DNA of 34,473 nt from an uncultured Calothrix sp. (GTDB taxonomy: Bacteria; Cyanobacteriota; Cyanobacteriia; Cyanobacteriales; Nostocaceae): contig CALJJQ010000054.1 in the NCBI GenBank assembly GCA_937973965.1, positions 1 through 34,473 of the forward strand. Reading direction: 5' to 3'. Positions 1 to 7,440 of this stretch are shown one piece after another; the stretch's first letter is position 1, and each line of letters begins with the position of its first letter. The position numbers were made by a program, and so were the translations under genes. The notes beneath the pieces are model-generated. The model made no database searches. It was not told the origin of the DNA and saw only the letters and a list, made by a program, of their open reading frames with translations.

Positions 1-411
1 CCCGTCCCCCGCATTATCTACGGTAATCATCCCCCCATTTTCGCGGCTTTAATGCCTTCCCTTTCCCCCGACCAAGTGTTATCCGGAATACCTAGTTCGC
101 CCGGCTATCTGGAAGGAAAAGTCAAAGTTCTACGCAATCTGCAAGCTATTCCTGAAGGCATTGACCAACAGACGATTTTAGTTGTACCTAATGCCGAAGC
201 CAGTCTTACACCAGTTTTTGCCAGAGCAGGAGGGGTAGTAATTGAAACCGGTGGACGACTCTCCCATGCTGCTATCCTACTACGGGAATACGGCATACCC
301 ACCATTGTGAATGTGCAAAATGCAACTTGGATTCTTCAGGATGGACAACAGGTATATCTCGATGGAACTCGCGGGATTCTGGAAATCTCCAATGATTTAC
401 GACCAGGTTAG
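1..411 (+). CDS. C-terminal part of a PEP-utilising enzyme (phosphohistidine domain), 5' end outside window
   Basis: The frame is open from base 1, so the gene starts upstream; the Met codon at 52 is internal. The visible part holds the swivelling phosphohistidine domain of PEP-utilising enzymes. The signature TGGRLSHAAILLREYGIPT is present, with the phosphorylatable His at 265-267. In this family the His carries phosphate between a nucleotide site and the substrate. The protein ends about 48 residues after the His. In classical PEP synthase and PPDK a PEP-binding barrel follows this domain. The terminal position here instead fits the domain order of rifampin-phosphotransferase-like and other cyanobacterial PEP/pyruvate-binding proteins. 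The exact substrate cannot be told from this fragment. Confidence 0.85.
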   Translation, partial: PVPRIIYGNHPPIFAALMPSLSPDQVLSGIPSSPGYLEGKVKVLRNLQAIPEGIDQQTILVVPNAEASLTPVFARAGGVVIETGGRLSHAAILLREYGIPTIVNVQNATWILQDGQQVYLDGTRGILEISNDLRPG

Positions 412-455
412 GAAATAATATACTGCACACGCTGATGTATTTCGCTTTTAGTTTT

Positions 456-476
456 GTTGACTGTTGACTGTTGACT
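456..476. repeat. Three tandem copies of 7-mer GTTGACT
   Basis: GTTGACT occurs three times without interruption just downstream of the PEP-enzyme gene. Short tandem heptamers (STRR type) are known in the intergenic DNA of heterocystous cyanobacteria. No function is visible. Confidence 0.8.
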
Positions 477-659
477 GACTTTTAACCATTAAACCCCAAT
501 ACGGTTGGTGTTAAAGATAACTGTAGGTTGGGTTGAGGCTTTGCATAGACTGTTGATTTTGTTGAAATCTACTCATAATATCATGTCCGGTTGAACACTT
601 ATAATTAAGCAGCCCTCGTTCTTGGCCACCAGTAATAGCAAGTTAAACCTTTGAAAAAA

Positions 660-818
660 TCATCCCGTAACTTCAGATACTTCCTTTACTGTCTTCCCTG
701 TTGCTAATAACCAAATTATTTGATGACGACTACGTTCCTTGGGTTCCCTTGCTTGGCGATAACGAACAAACAACCCTTCTGCCCTTAAGTGTGTGGCGAT
801 TGTAATCCGTTTTGGCAT
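660..818 (-). pseudogene. IS630-family transposase N-terminal fragment
   Basis: From the ATG at 818 the minus strand encodes 52 residues. They contain RYRQAREPKERSRHQIIWLL followed by ATGKTVKEVSEVTG, which resembles the N-terminal helix-turn-helix of cyanobacterial IS630 transposases (conserved pattern: R.A.dp.ERS..QIIWLLa.GK...EVa.vTG). The frame stops directly after VTG and no homologous continuation (YS..WIR) is visible in any frame downstream. The DDE catalytic domain is missing, so this is a remnant. The family assignment is by remembered motif only. Confidence 0.6.
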
Positions 819-906
819 GATATGTAGATGCAATGCAATGATTCTATACCTGTTATAATTAGTCATCCGGACTTGATATAAGTTCACACAGTTTTTGTGA
901 TGATCT

Positions 907-952
907 CGTCCCTATGCTCCGCGTGGGGACGCATTCCACGAGGTTCTGCCTC
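907..952. repeat. Hairpin-rich dispersed repeat
   Basis: Two adjacent hairpins are visible: CGTCCC (907-912) pairs with GGGACG (926-931), and GAGG (940-943) pairs with CCTC (949-952). CGTGG/CCACG offers an alternative pairing between them. The composition is like the dispersed intergenic repeats common in filamentous cyanobacteria. No gene lies here. Confidence 0.5.
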
Positions 953-1243
953 TACACTCTTCAACCCAACCTACCCAATAATCAGGCTTTTAAGTCTAAC
1001 TGAACTGTATTGCATTAAACCCGATGTCTCACAACCTCCTACAAACTTTCAGTGGTAGTCTACATGTACTACTTAAACCGGAACCCATGAAAGTGTTTTT
1101 TTCCCTGTTTACTCCCTAACTGAACGGTATTTTGATACAAGTCCTGTTTCCAAAGACTGGTAATAAATTTGACCACGGATAAAGGGAACAATTTGAGGAC
1201 AATCGCTGGTCAATAACGGAAATTTCAAGCATTTTTACTAGTT

Positions 1244-1510
1244 ATGGCATATCTAAAACTTAAACTTTCCCTGATAACGATGGTAATTGTAATATCCTCG
1301 ATTCCCACTTTTTTCTCACTGCGATTACTAAATTGGGCAGCTGAAGCTGGTGGCTTTGGTAATTGTGGTTGGTGTTCTCAAACCCGCCCTTTTTATATTG
1401 GCACAAACCCAGAAATAGCTAATTTTTTGAATATCTTTTTTCTCAGCGGAGGTTTGACTATTTCTAGCGTCATTTTATTTCTGGATTTTTCCGAAAAACA
1501 GATTGATTAA
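1244..1510 (+). CDS. Small two-span membrane protein, unknown function
   Basis: This 88-residue ORF has two hydrophobic stretches (about residues 8-27 and 61-81). They are separated by a Gly/Trp-rich loop with Cys41 and Cys44 in a CGWC arrangement and several aromatic residues. The CxxC pair could bind a metal or be redox-active, but nothing else supports either idea. The codons look natural and the ORF fits the space between the decayed repeats and the acyltransferase, but no clear ribosome-binding site precedes the ATG. I do not recognise a family. It may be a real small gene or a chance frame. Confidence 0.45.
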   Translation: MAYLKLKLSLITMVIVISSIPTFFSLRLLNWAAEAGGFGNCGWCSQTRPFYIGTNPEIANFLNIFFLSGGLTISSVILFLDFSEKQID

Positions 1511-1598
1511 GTAAACTACTCCCGATTTCCTACTCCCTACTCCCAAATCAAATAATTCATCACCTATTTTCACTTTTACTCCTGCATCCCTTATTCTT

Positions 1599-3011
1599 TC
1601 ATTCTGCTACTAATTGCTGCATTTGGGCAAACAAAATATTTGTCACTTCGGCGGGAATTTGTCGTAGAGCTTGGCGATTATTTAAATGAGCTGCACATAT
1701 TTCCGTGACAGAAATTGGTTCACCAATCTTAATTGTTGCTTGTCGCCAACCCAATCTGGGTCTTCCAGGTAAAGCATTACGGTCTTGCAGACGAGATACC
1801 AGGTCAAACATCAATAAAGACATTTCCGCAAACCTTTCAATACAGGGTTTTTCCTGTAGATAATTGCTAGTAACAGCGACAAAACTTTCTACCAATCGCA
1901 TGTGACGCAAACGTAAATAGGCTTCGCTGGCGACCCAATCTGCTAATCCCCGATCCAAAGCTGATAAATTGTGAATATCCTCAATATCGTCACGATAAAT
2001 ATAACTCCAACCAGCCTCTTCTAAGCGACGACAACGGTCAATTTTTGAGCCTTGGGATACAACACCAAAATAAACTTCTGCTACACGTAAAGCTTGGTCA
2101 AGTAAACGTTGAATACGTTCCATTAGTATGTCTATATCCGACCCGTTTGGGAGAATAATTTCTGGAAATTCACAGTGATAAAACTGATGATAAAAACCTT
2201 CCATTTTCCCCACTAATTGTTCTGCCAAGCGCATAATTCTGGCAAAAAATATGGGTTCCAACTCTCCATGATTAGCTAAATCAACTACTTGGGGAGATAA
2301 TCCGGTATCCCGTTCTAACTTCGACAATAACCAATCCAGTTTTTGCCAAGGAGGTTGGGGATAATGATATTGCACAGTAATCGGAACAATTAACACCATT
2401 TCCGGACGATTAGCTTTGTGTAAATCCTCCACACACCAAACAGCTAATTGGGAAACACCCGGTTCTAAAGGACTAACAATCCCACTATGGCCATTTGTAG
2501 CACCTTCCGGTGCGATCGCAAAGGGAAATTGACCATCTAAAAGCAATTGACGCACGGTTTGAATCGGCTTTTTATCGATTTTCCGTCCCCGACGTACCGG
2601 AACTCCCCCTAACCCAGCAAATAACCATCCTAACCATTTTCCAGCCCATAAAGTCATACCACGATCATACATAAAATGACTATGGACAGGATTTTTCAGC
2701 TTAATTCCCATTTTCCGCGCAGTTCGGGGAATTTGGGTAATTAAATGGGCCATACACAGAGGGTCATCCACCTCTGGATGTCGAAAAGCTATCAGCAACC
2801 GGACTTTTCCTGCTTGAAATTGGCGATAAAGCTGCACTAAAGTTTCCATCTGCTGAATTTCTATCCGACTAATACCCGCAGGAAGCCACGGACGTAATCT
2901 TACTCGCAGCAGCAGGGGAATAAACAGCTTTGCCAACTCAAAAATCACGCGATTAAATCGGGGTGGGATATATTTCAGGGGAGGCTGAACATGACGAATA
3001 TCTGCGGGCAA
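1599..3011 (-). CDS. PlsC-type glycerolipid acyltransferase family protein
   Basis: A 470-residue protein of the 1-acyl-sn-glycerol-3-phosphate acyltransferase (LPLAT) family, which transfers acyl groups to lysophosphatidate or related acceptors at the inner membrane. The HxxxxD catalytic motif is H78-PEVD-D83. Block II-like GGVPVRRGR lies at 135-143 and the acceptor-binding PEGATN motif at 168-173. It is longer than a minimal PlsC (about 240 residues), with a C-terminal extension of nearly 300 residues of unknown role, so the acceptor could differ from classical PlsC. The start appears to be TTG: an in-frame stop lies nine bases upstream, no ATG precedes the N-terminal region, and GGAG is placed 10 nt before the TTG. 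It is divergent from the topoisomerase gene. Confidence 0.8.
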   Translation of the reverse strand: MPADIRHVQPPLKYIPPRFNRVIFELAKLFIPLLLRVRLRPWLPAGISRIEIQQMETLVQLYRQFQAGKVRLLIAFRHPEVDDPLCMAHLITQIPRTARKMGIKLKNPVHSHFMYDRGMTLWAGKWLGWLFAGLGGVPVRRGRKIDKKPIQTVRQLLLDGQFPFAIAPEGATNGHSGIVSPLEPGVSQLAVWCVEDLHKANRPEMVLIVPITVQYHYPQPPWQKLDWLLSKLERDTGLSPQVVDLANHGELEPIFFARIMRLAEQLVGKMEGFYHQFYHCEFPEIILPNGSDIDILMERIQRLLDQALRVAEVYFGVVSQGSKIDRCRRLEEAGWSYIYRDDIEDIHNLSALDRGLADWVASEAYLRLRHMRLVESFVAVTSNYLQEKPCIERFAEMSLLMFDLVSRLQDRNALPGRPRLGWRQATIKIGEPISVTEICAAHLNNRQALRQIPAEVTNILFAQMQQLVAE

Positions 3012-3213
3012 AGCTAATTATCTCCGAAAATACCAGATGTATGCCTATCGTAAATTTTCTCCCTCGATTTCACAATAGTGAGTGATTGATGGTGTTGCGG
3101 ATTAGCTTTCATCGACATGGGAAAAGTAGTCCCGAATACATTTGCTGATAGGATAGAGGTCATTGTAAGCTATTGCACATTTTCAGTCATATTTTGAATG
3201 GATGACTGTTAAC

Positions 3214-3309
3214 CGTCAACCCTCAACAGCAAATCAAGTATTTGCATATTTCTGATGTATATCCACTACTTTTAATAGATAAGCGTCAACCGTTAACAGC
3301 AAATCAAGT
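3214..3309. repeat. 26-bp direct repeat pair upstream of the topoisomerase gene
   Basis: Copies at 3214-3239 and 3284-3309 match at 24 of 26 bases (CGTCAACC..., then AACAGCAAATCAAGT). They start 70 bp apart in the divergent spacer between the acyltransferase (minus) and topA (plus). They could be regulatory or simply duplicated intergenic DNA. The rest of the 3012-3442 spacer shows no gene. Confidence 0.7.
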
Positions 3310-3442
3310 TGTGATTTATCTGGATTTTCGGCTTATTAATCGATAAATTTCCAGTAGAAAAGATGTATTATATACGAATAGGGAAAAATTTTTCTGCTCT
3401 GTTCCTGGCTAAAAACTTTGAGAGCAAACCCAAATTAATCTG

Positions 3443-5623
3443 ATGAAACGACTGCTGGTGGTTGAATCTCCTGGAAAGGTGAAAAAGCTGAGTCAAATCC
3501 TGGGTCATGATTGGATTGTCAAGGCTAGTTGCGGTCATATTCGGGAATTGAGTAATCAGGGGGAGGATGCACTCGGTTTTACCATGACGGAAAATCGGGT
3601 AATGTGTGATTATATACCCCGTGACCAAAGGGCCAGGGAAACGATTCAACAATTAAAAGCAGCCGCACGTCAGGTACAGGAAGTAATTTTAGCGACAGAC
3701 CCCGACCGGGAAGGGGAAACCATTGCTTGGCATTTGCAACAGGCTTTAGGGTTAAAAAATCCCCGTCGGGTAGTATATACAGAAATTACCGATGCAGCAG
3801 TCAAACAGGCGATCGCTCATCCCCGTAATCTGGATTTTAATTTGATTGGTGCGGGTTTGTGTCGGGATTGTTTGGATAAGTTGGTGGGTTATAAGGGTAG
3901 TCCCCTGGTTTGGAAGTTGAACAATGGTGCAAAAAGTGTCGGTCGGGTACAAAGTGCGACTTTACATTTGATTTGTCAACGGGAACGGGAAATTATTGCC
4001 TTTGTCTCCCAGGATTATTGGAGTGTTTGGGTGGACTATGGAGAGGGTTTGCGAGCTTTTTATTATGGTGATGTGAATGCATCTAGGGATAACTCCTCCC
4101 CTACAGAAAATCATGATGATACGGTGACAAAACCCCAGACCACACCGGAATCAACCCGGGTACTATTGGAAGCGGAAGCCAATCGCTTAGTGGAAATTGC
4201 CAAATCCCACCCCCATCAAGTCATTCAATACACCGGAAAATTAGAAAATCGTCAACCACCTCCCCCTTTTATTACTTCCACCCTGCAACAAGCTGCGGGT
4301 TCGCGGTTAAAATTTGCCCCCGAACACACGATGCAGATAGCACAAAAGTTGTTTGAAGCGGGTTTAATTACCTACATGCGTACCGATTCGGTCATCCTCA
4401 GTCCCGAATTTTGCGATCGCGTTCGTCAATGGTTAGAAACCAACGACCCAGAAAATATCCCTCCCCAAAAAACCCGACACCGCAGTCGTAAAAATGCTCA
4501 AGAAGCTCACGAAGCCATCCGTCCCACCGATGTATTCCGTCCCTCCACTCAGTTACGCAGCGAACTTAGTGAAGAGGAATTTAATTTATATGTACTAATT
4601 TGGAAGCGAGCAGTTGCATCCCAATGTCGTCCAGCCATACTCCGTAAAACCCAGGTAATTAGTCAATCGGGGGACATTCTTTGGCAAGCACGGGGACAGG
4701 TGGTAGAATTTTTAGGTTACGCTCGCTACTGGGCAAATTTAAGTCAAGATACCCTCCTACCCCATCTCCAGCAAGGACAGGAATTAACCTTAACCGATGC
4801 AGGACACGAAAAGAAACAAACCCAACCCCCACCCCGCTACAGCGAACCCAAATTAGTTCAGTTAATGGAACGCAAAGGGATTGGTCGTCCGAGTACCTAT
4901 TCCCCAACCATTGCCACCTTGAAAAAACGCGGTTATGTCCAACTCACCAAAGCCAACCTGCAACCGACAACCTTGGGGATGGAAGTGGACGATTTTTTGC
5001 AAAAAGCCCTACCAGACCTCCTAGAAAGCGAATTCACCGCCAAAATGGAAGCAGCTCTAGATGAAATTGCCTCCGGTAAACAGCCCTGGCAAGATTATCT
5101 CATCAATTGGCACCAAACCTACTTTGCGATCGCCCTAGCTAAAGCCCAAACCATTGTCGTTAACTTTACCACTAGTAACCCCAAAACTCAAACCCCGTCC
5201 TCCAGTTCCTCCAACTACCAAACATCTCGTACCCGTTGTCCAGCTTGTAACCACCAGCTAGCGAAAATCCCCAGCAAAAAGCTGAAAAAGAAATATTTCC
5301 TCAAATGTGTCAGTGGTTGCGACAATATCGTCATGTTTTGGAACGAACATGCAAAAACTTGGCAACAACCCTCATCTAGTTCCCCCACAGCAACTAAATC
5401 TCCGTCCACCCAAGTCCCCACCAAATATCCCTGTCCAGTCTGTCAAAAGCCTTTAGAAGAATATTTCTATCAAAAAGACGGACAACAAAAATCCCTGTTA
5501 CGCTGTAGCCAACCCCAATCGAGAAACGACAAAAACCACAAAGATGTCGCCTATTTTCAAACACAAAAAGGTTGGTGGAGTCCTAAATATGGAGAATTAT
5601 CGGTGATCGATGAAGGTGAGTAG
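3443..5623 (+). CDS. topA: Type IA DNA topoisomerase I
   Basis: A 726-residue topoisomerase that relaxes negatively supercoiled DNA through a 5'-phosphotyrosine intermediate. The TOPRIM domain starts with E8 in VVESPGK and carries the acidic triad D86-P-D88-R-E90. The active-site region LFEAGLITYMRTDS gives catalytic Tyr311, and GRPSTYSPTI lies at 481-490. The C-terminus has one four-Cys zinc ribbon (C599, C602, C622, C626). A second motif (C664, C667, C688) lacks an obvious fourth Cys. At 726 residues it is shorter than the roughly 880-residue topA usual in cyanobacteria. It may be the shorter of two paralogues found in some genomes, so housekeeping status is uncertain. The ATG start places the TOPRIM strand at the N-terminus as expected. 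Confidence 0.95.
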   Translation: MKRLLVVESPGKVKKLSQILGHDWIVKASCGHIRELSNQGEDALGFTMTENRVMCDYIPRDQRARETIQQLKAAARQVQEVILATDPDREGETIAWHLQQALGLKNPRRVVYTEITDAAVKQAIAHPRNLDFNLIGAGLCRDCLDKLVGYKGSPLVWKLNNGAKSVGRVQSATLHLICQREREIIAFVSQDYWSVWVDYGEGLRAFYYGDVNASRDNSSPTENHDDTVTKPQTTPESTRVLLEAEANRLVEIAKSHPHQVIQYTGKLENRQPPPPFITSTLQQAAGSRLKFAPEHTMQIAQKLFEAGLITYMRTDSVILSPEFCDRVRQWLETNDPENIPPQKTRHRSRKNAQEAHEAIRPTDVFRPSTQLRSELSEEEFNLYVLIWKRAVASQCRPAILRKTQVISQSGDILWQARGQVVEFLGYARYWANLSQDTLLPHLQQGQELTLTDAGHEKKQTQPPPRYSEPKLVQLMERKGIGRPSTYSPTIATLKKRGYVQLTKANLQPTTLGMEVDDFLQKALPDLLESEFTAKMEAALDEIASGKQPWQDYLINWHQTYFAIALAKAQTIVVNFTTSNPKTQTPSSSSSNYQTSRTRCPACNHQLAKIPSKKLKKKYFLKCVSGCDNIVMFWNEHAKTWQQPSSSSPTATKSPSTQVPTKYPCPVCQKPLEEYFYQKDGQQKSLLRCSQPQSRNDKNHKDVAYFQTQKGWWSPKYGELSVIDEGE

Positions 5624-5676
5624 GGAGTTGGGAATAGTGATACCAATTTGAAAAAATAATGTCACAAATGAACCTT

Positions 5677-5701
5677 GTAGAGACGTAGCAATGCTACGTC
5701 T
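5677..5701. repeat. Palindromic repeat, GTAGAGACG family
   Basis: AGACGTAGCA at 5681-5690 pairs perfectly with TGCTACGTCT at 5692-5701 around one central base. The outer GTAG arm (5677-5680) is unmatched on the right. The same core occurs at 25837-25861. It lies downstream of topA, between convergent genes, where an RNA hairpin could help end transcripts. The remaining 5624-6107 spacer holds no convincing gene. Confidence 0.75.
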
Positions 5702-6087
5702 TTTGAATCGGTATGAGTAGTGAGTATAGCAAAAAGGACGTGAATTCGACGGATTGTAAACGCTATAATCTCTGTGAATCAATGATTTTGAAGGTTAAGG
5801 TTTAAAGTAACCTCATCCATTAGTTGAGAACAAAGTTAATAACTGACTGATTCCAGGTTTAATGATTTTATTCTCAACATCCTAGGAGGTTTTTAAAAAC
5901 TTCTATTTCCTAAGAATGACACTGGACAAGATTTTCAGGCTTTATAACTAACTCATCGAACTCACGTTAAAAGGGATAGGGAATATACCGAGACTGAGGC
6001 TTTGTAGGACAAGCTTCGGGGTAATTAGCATTTTCAGAAGTTAAATATGATTCCTATAATTTTGGGCTTACTGAACAATAGTCAAAT

Positions 6088-6113
6088 AGACGCGAGATGT
6101 TGCATCTCTACTT
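6088..6113. repeat. Palindromic repeat overlapping the flippase stop codon
   Basis: GAGATG (6094-6099) and CATCTC (6103-6108) form a hairpin with loop TTG. It is flanked by AGACGC on the left and TACTT on the right, as in other members of the GTAGAGACG family. The TAG stop of the minus-strand flippase gene (complement of 6108-6110) lies in the right arm, so the repeat forms the gene's 3' end. Confidence 0.65.
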
Positions 6114-7382
6114 CCAGGCGAATATTTTGGGAAATACAAATCGACTAGCCCAAAATGTAAACAAAGGTAACATGAGAGCATGGCTAATTAATACAGCCGA
6201 TGCCACACCAATTATGCTAATATTTACGCCAATCAGTAGGGCGATCCCAAACCCAAAAGTAAATATCAAGTTCCAGCGTAAATCTAGGTGGGGTTTACCG
6301 ATAGCTACTAGTAACTGGGATGCTGCATCGGCAAAGGGACGGGGAATAGCTGACAAACAAATTAACACAACAATCGGAATTGCTGGTATCCATTTTTGTC
6401 CAAACACGATTGGTACATAAATCGGTGCTAAAGTTGCTTGGAGGGTGACAAAGGGAATTATCACCATAGCAATAATTTTCATTGTTTGTAGATAGGTTTT
6501 CTGGAAGGATTCGGAGTCCTTTCTCGCTGCACATAAATGGGGTAGGATAGCGGATTTAATCGCGTTAATAATACTCAAACTAATTCCTAAACCCGCATTA
6601 AAGCCAAAGAAATATAAACCTAAAGATTCTACACCCAAGAAGGTATATAACATTAAATAATCTAAATTATTCCGCAGTGTATTTAATAATCCAATCAGAA
6701 GAATATTCTTCCCAAAGTGCCAAATTTCTGACCAATATTTAGTCTCAATTTTGCGGCTAGGTCGCCACTGGTGAAAATAGTGATAAATTACCACCTCCAA
6801 TGGCGCAATCATCACACTTGGTAGGGCAAATGACCACACACCTAACCCTGCAACAGCCAAAATTGCGGTGAAAATACTAGAAATACTAAATTGCAGACTA
6901 TCCGTCATCGCAATAATTTTAAACCGATTTTCTCTTTGAATCAGGGTTTTTTGAATCCCCACCAAAGGCCAAATCAAATAGGCGATTCCCGATACACAAA
7001 TTGGCCAAATTAATTCCGGAGTTTTTTGCACCCAAGCAATGGGAATTGAAGCAATACATTGAATTACAAATAAACCCGTAAATACTAACCAATTTAACCA
7101 ATAGGCTGAATTACATAAATCTGCTAATTTCTCTTCTTCGACCTGGATGATTTTTGCACCAATACCCACATTGGAGAAACTAACTGCAAATTCCTTGACT
7201 GTGAGAACTACTGCACCTAAACCATAATCATATTTGCTCAAATAGCGAGCAATAATGACTACTAGTCCTAGACGCACCACCCGATAAATAATTTCCGCCA
7301 TTCCTAACCAACTCAGGTTACGCAGAAATTGGTTAGAAAATTTTTGCTTAATTTGTTTAGTTAGTCCCTGGGTTAATTTCAC
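6108..7382 (-). CDS. wzx: Wzx-like polysaccharide flippase (MOP/PST superfamily)
   Basis: A 424-residue integral membrane protein with about 12 predicted hydrophobic segments and the N-terminal pattern typical of lipopolysaccharide or exopolysaccharide flippases (ARYLSKYDYGLGAVVLTVKEF, seen at about residues 46-66). Family members move undecaprenyl-diphosphate-linked repeat units across the inner membrane. The start is GTG (complement of 7380-7382) with only a weak GGAT upstream. It lies 58 bp downstream of the Wzc-like gene on the same strand, so co-transcription is likely. Its stop codon lies inside a palindromic repeat. The substrate cannot be deduced. Confidence 0.88.
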   Translation of the reverse strand: MKLTQGLTKQIKQKFSNQFLRNLSWLGMAEIIYRVVRLGLVVIIARYLSKYDYGLGAVVLTVKEFAVSFSNVGIGAKIIQVEEEKLADLCNSAYWLNWLVFTGLFVIQCIASIPIAWVQKTPELIWPICVSGIAYLIWPLVGIQKTLIQRENRFKIIAMTDSLQFSISSIFTAILAVAGLGVWSFALPSVMIAPLEVVIYHYFHQWRPSRKIETKYWSEIWHFGKNILLIGLLNTLRNNLDYLMLYTFLGVESLGLYFFGFNAGLGISLSIINAIKSAILPHLCAARKDSESFQKTYLQTMKIIAMVIIPFVTLQATLAPIYVPIVFGQKWIPAIPIVVLICLSAIPRPFADAASQLLVAIGKPHLDLRWNLIFTFGFGIALLIGVNISIIGVASAVLISHALMLPLFTFWASRFVFPKIFAWK

Positions 7383-7440
7383 GTTGAATTAAATCCAAAA
7401 TCTAAAAATCATCAATCCAATTATGTTCTATCCCAATTAA

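Larger units (their letters stand above)
497..1131. mobile_element. Decayed IS630-type element or MITE cluster
   Basis: CAATACGGTT at 497-506 is mirrored by CTAACTGAACTGTATTG at 996-1012 and again by CTAACTGAACGGTATT at 1116-1131. These look like one left end and two right ends of an insertion element. Between them lies a transposase fragment on the minus strand (660-818). A second inverted pair, GTAGGTTGGGTTGA at 523-536 and its complement at 961-974, sits inside the outer ends. No intact transposase is present. The exact boundaries and the target duplication are uncertain, so this is a remnant, possibly of more than one insertion. Confidence 0.5.

Noticed and set aside
4659-5064. Long antisense and alternate-frame readings inside topA
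   Set aside because: They lie within a clearly coding gene and show only Pro/Ser/Arg-rich shadow composition.
5881-5905. AT-rich inverted sequence AGGAGGTTTTT/AAAAACTTCT as a terminator
   Set aside because: Pairing needs several wobbles and has no loop; too weak to call.
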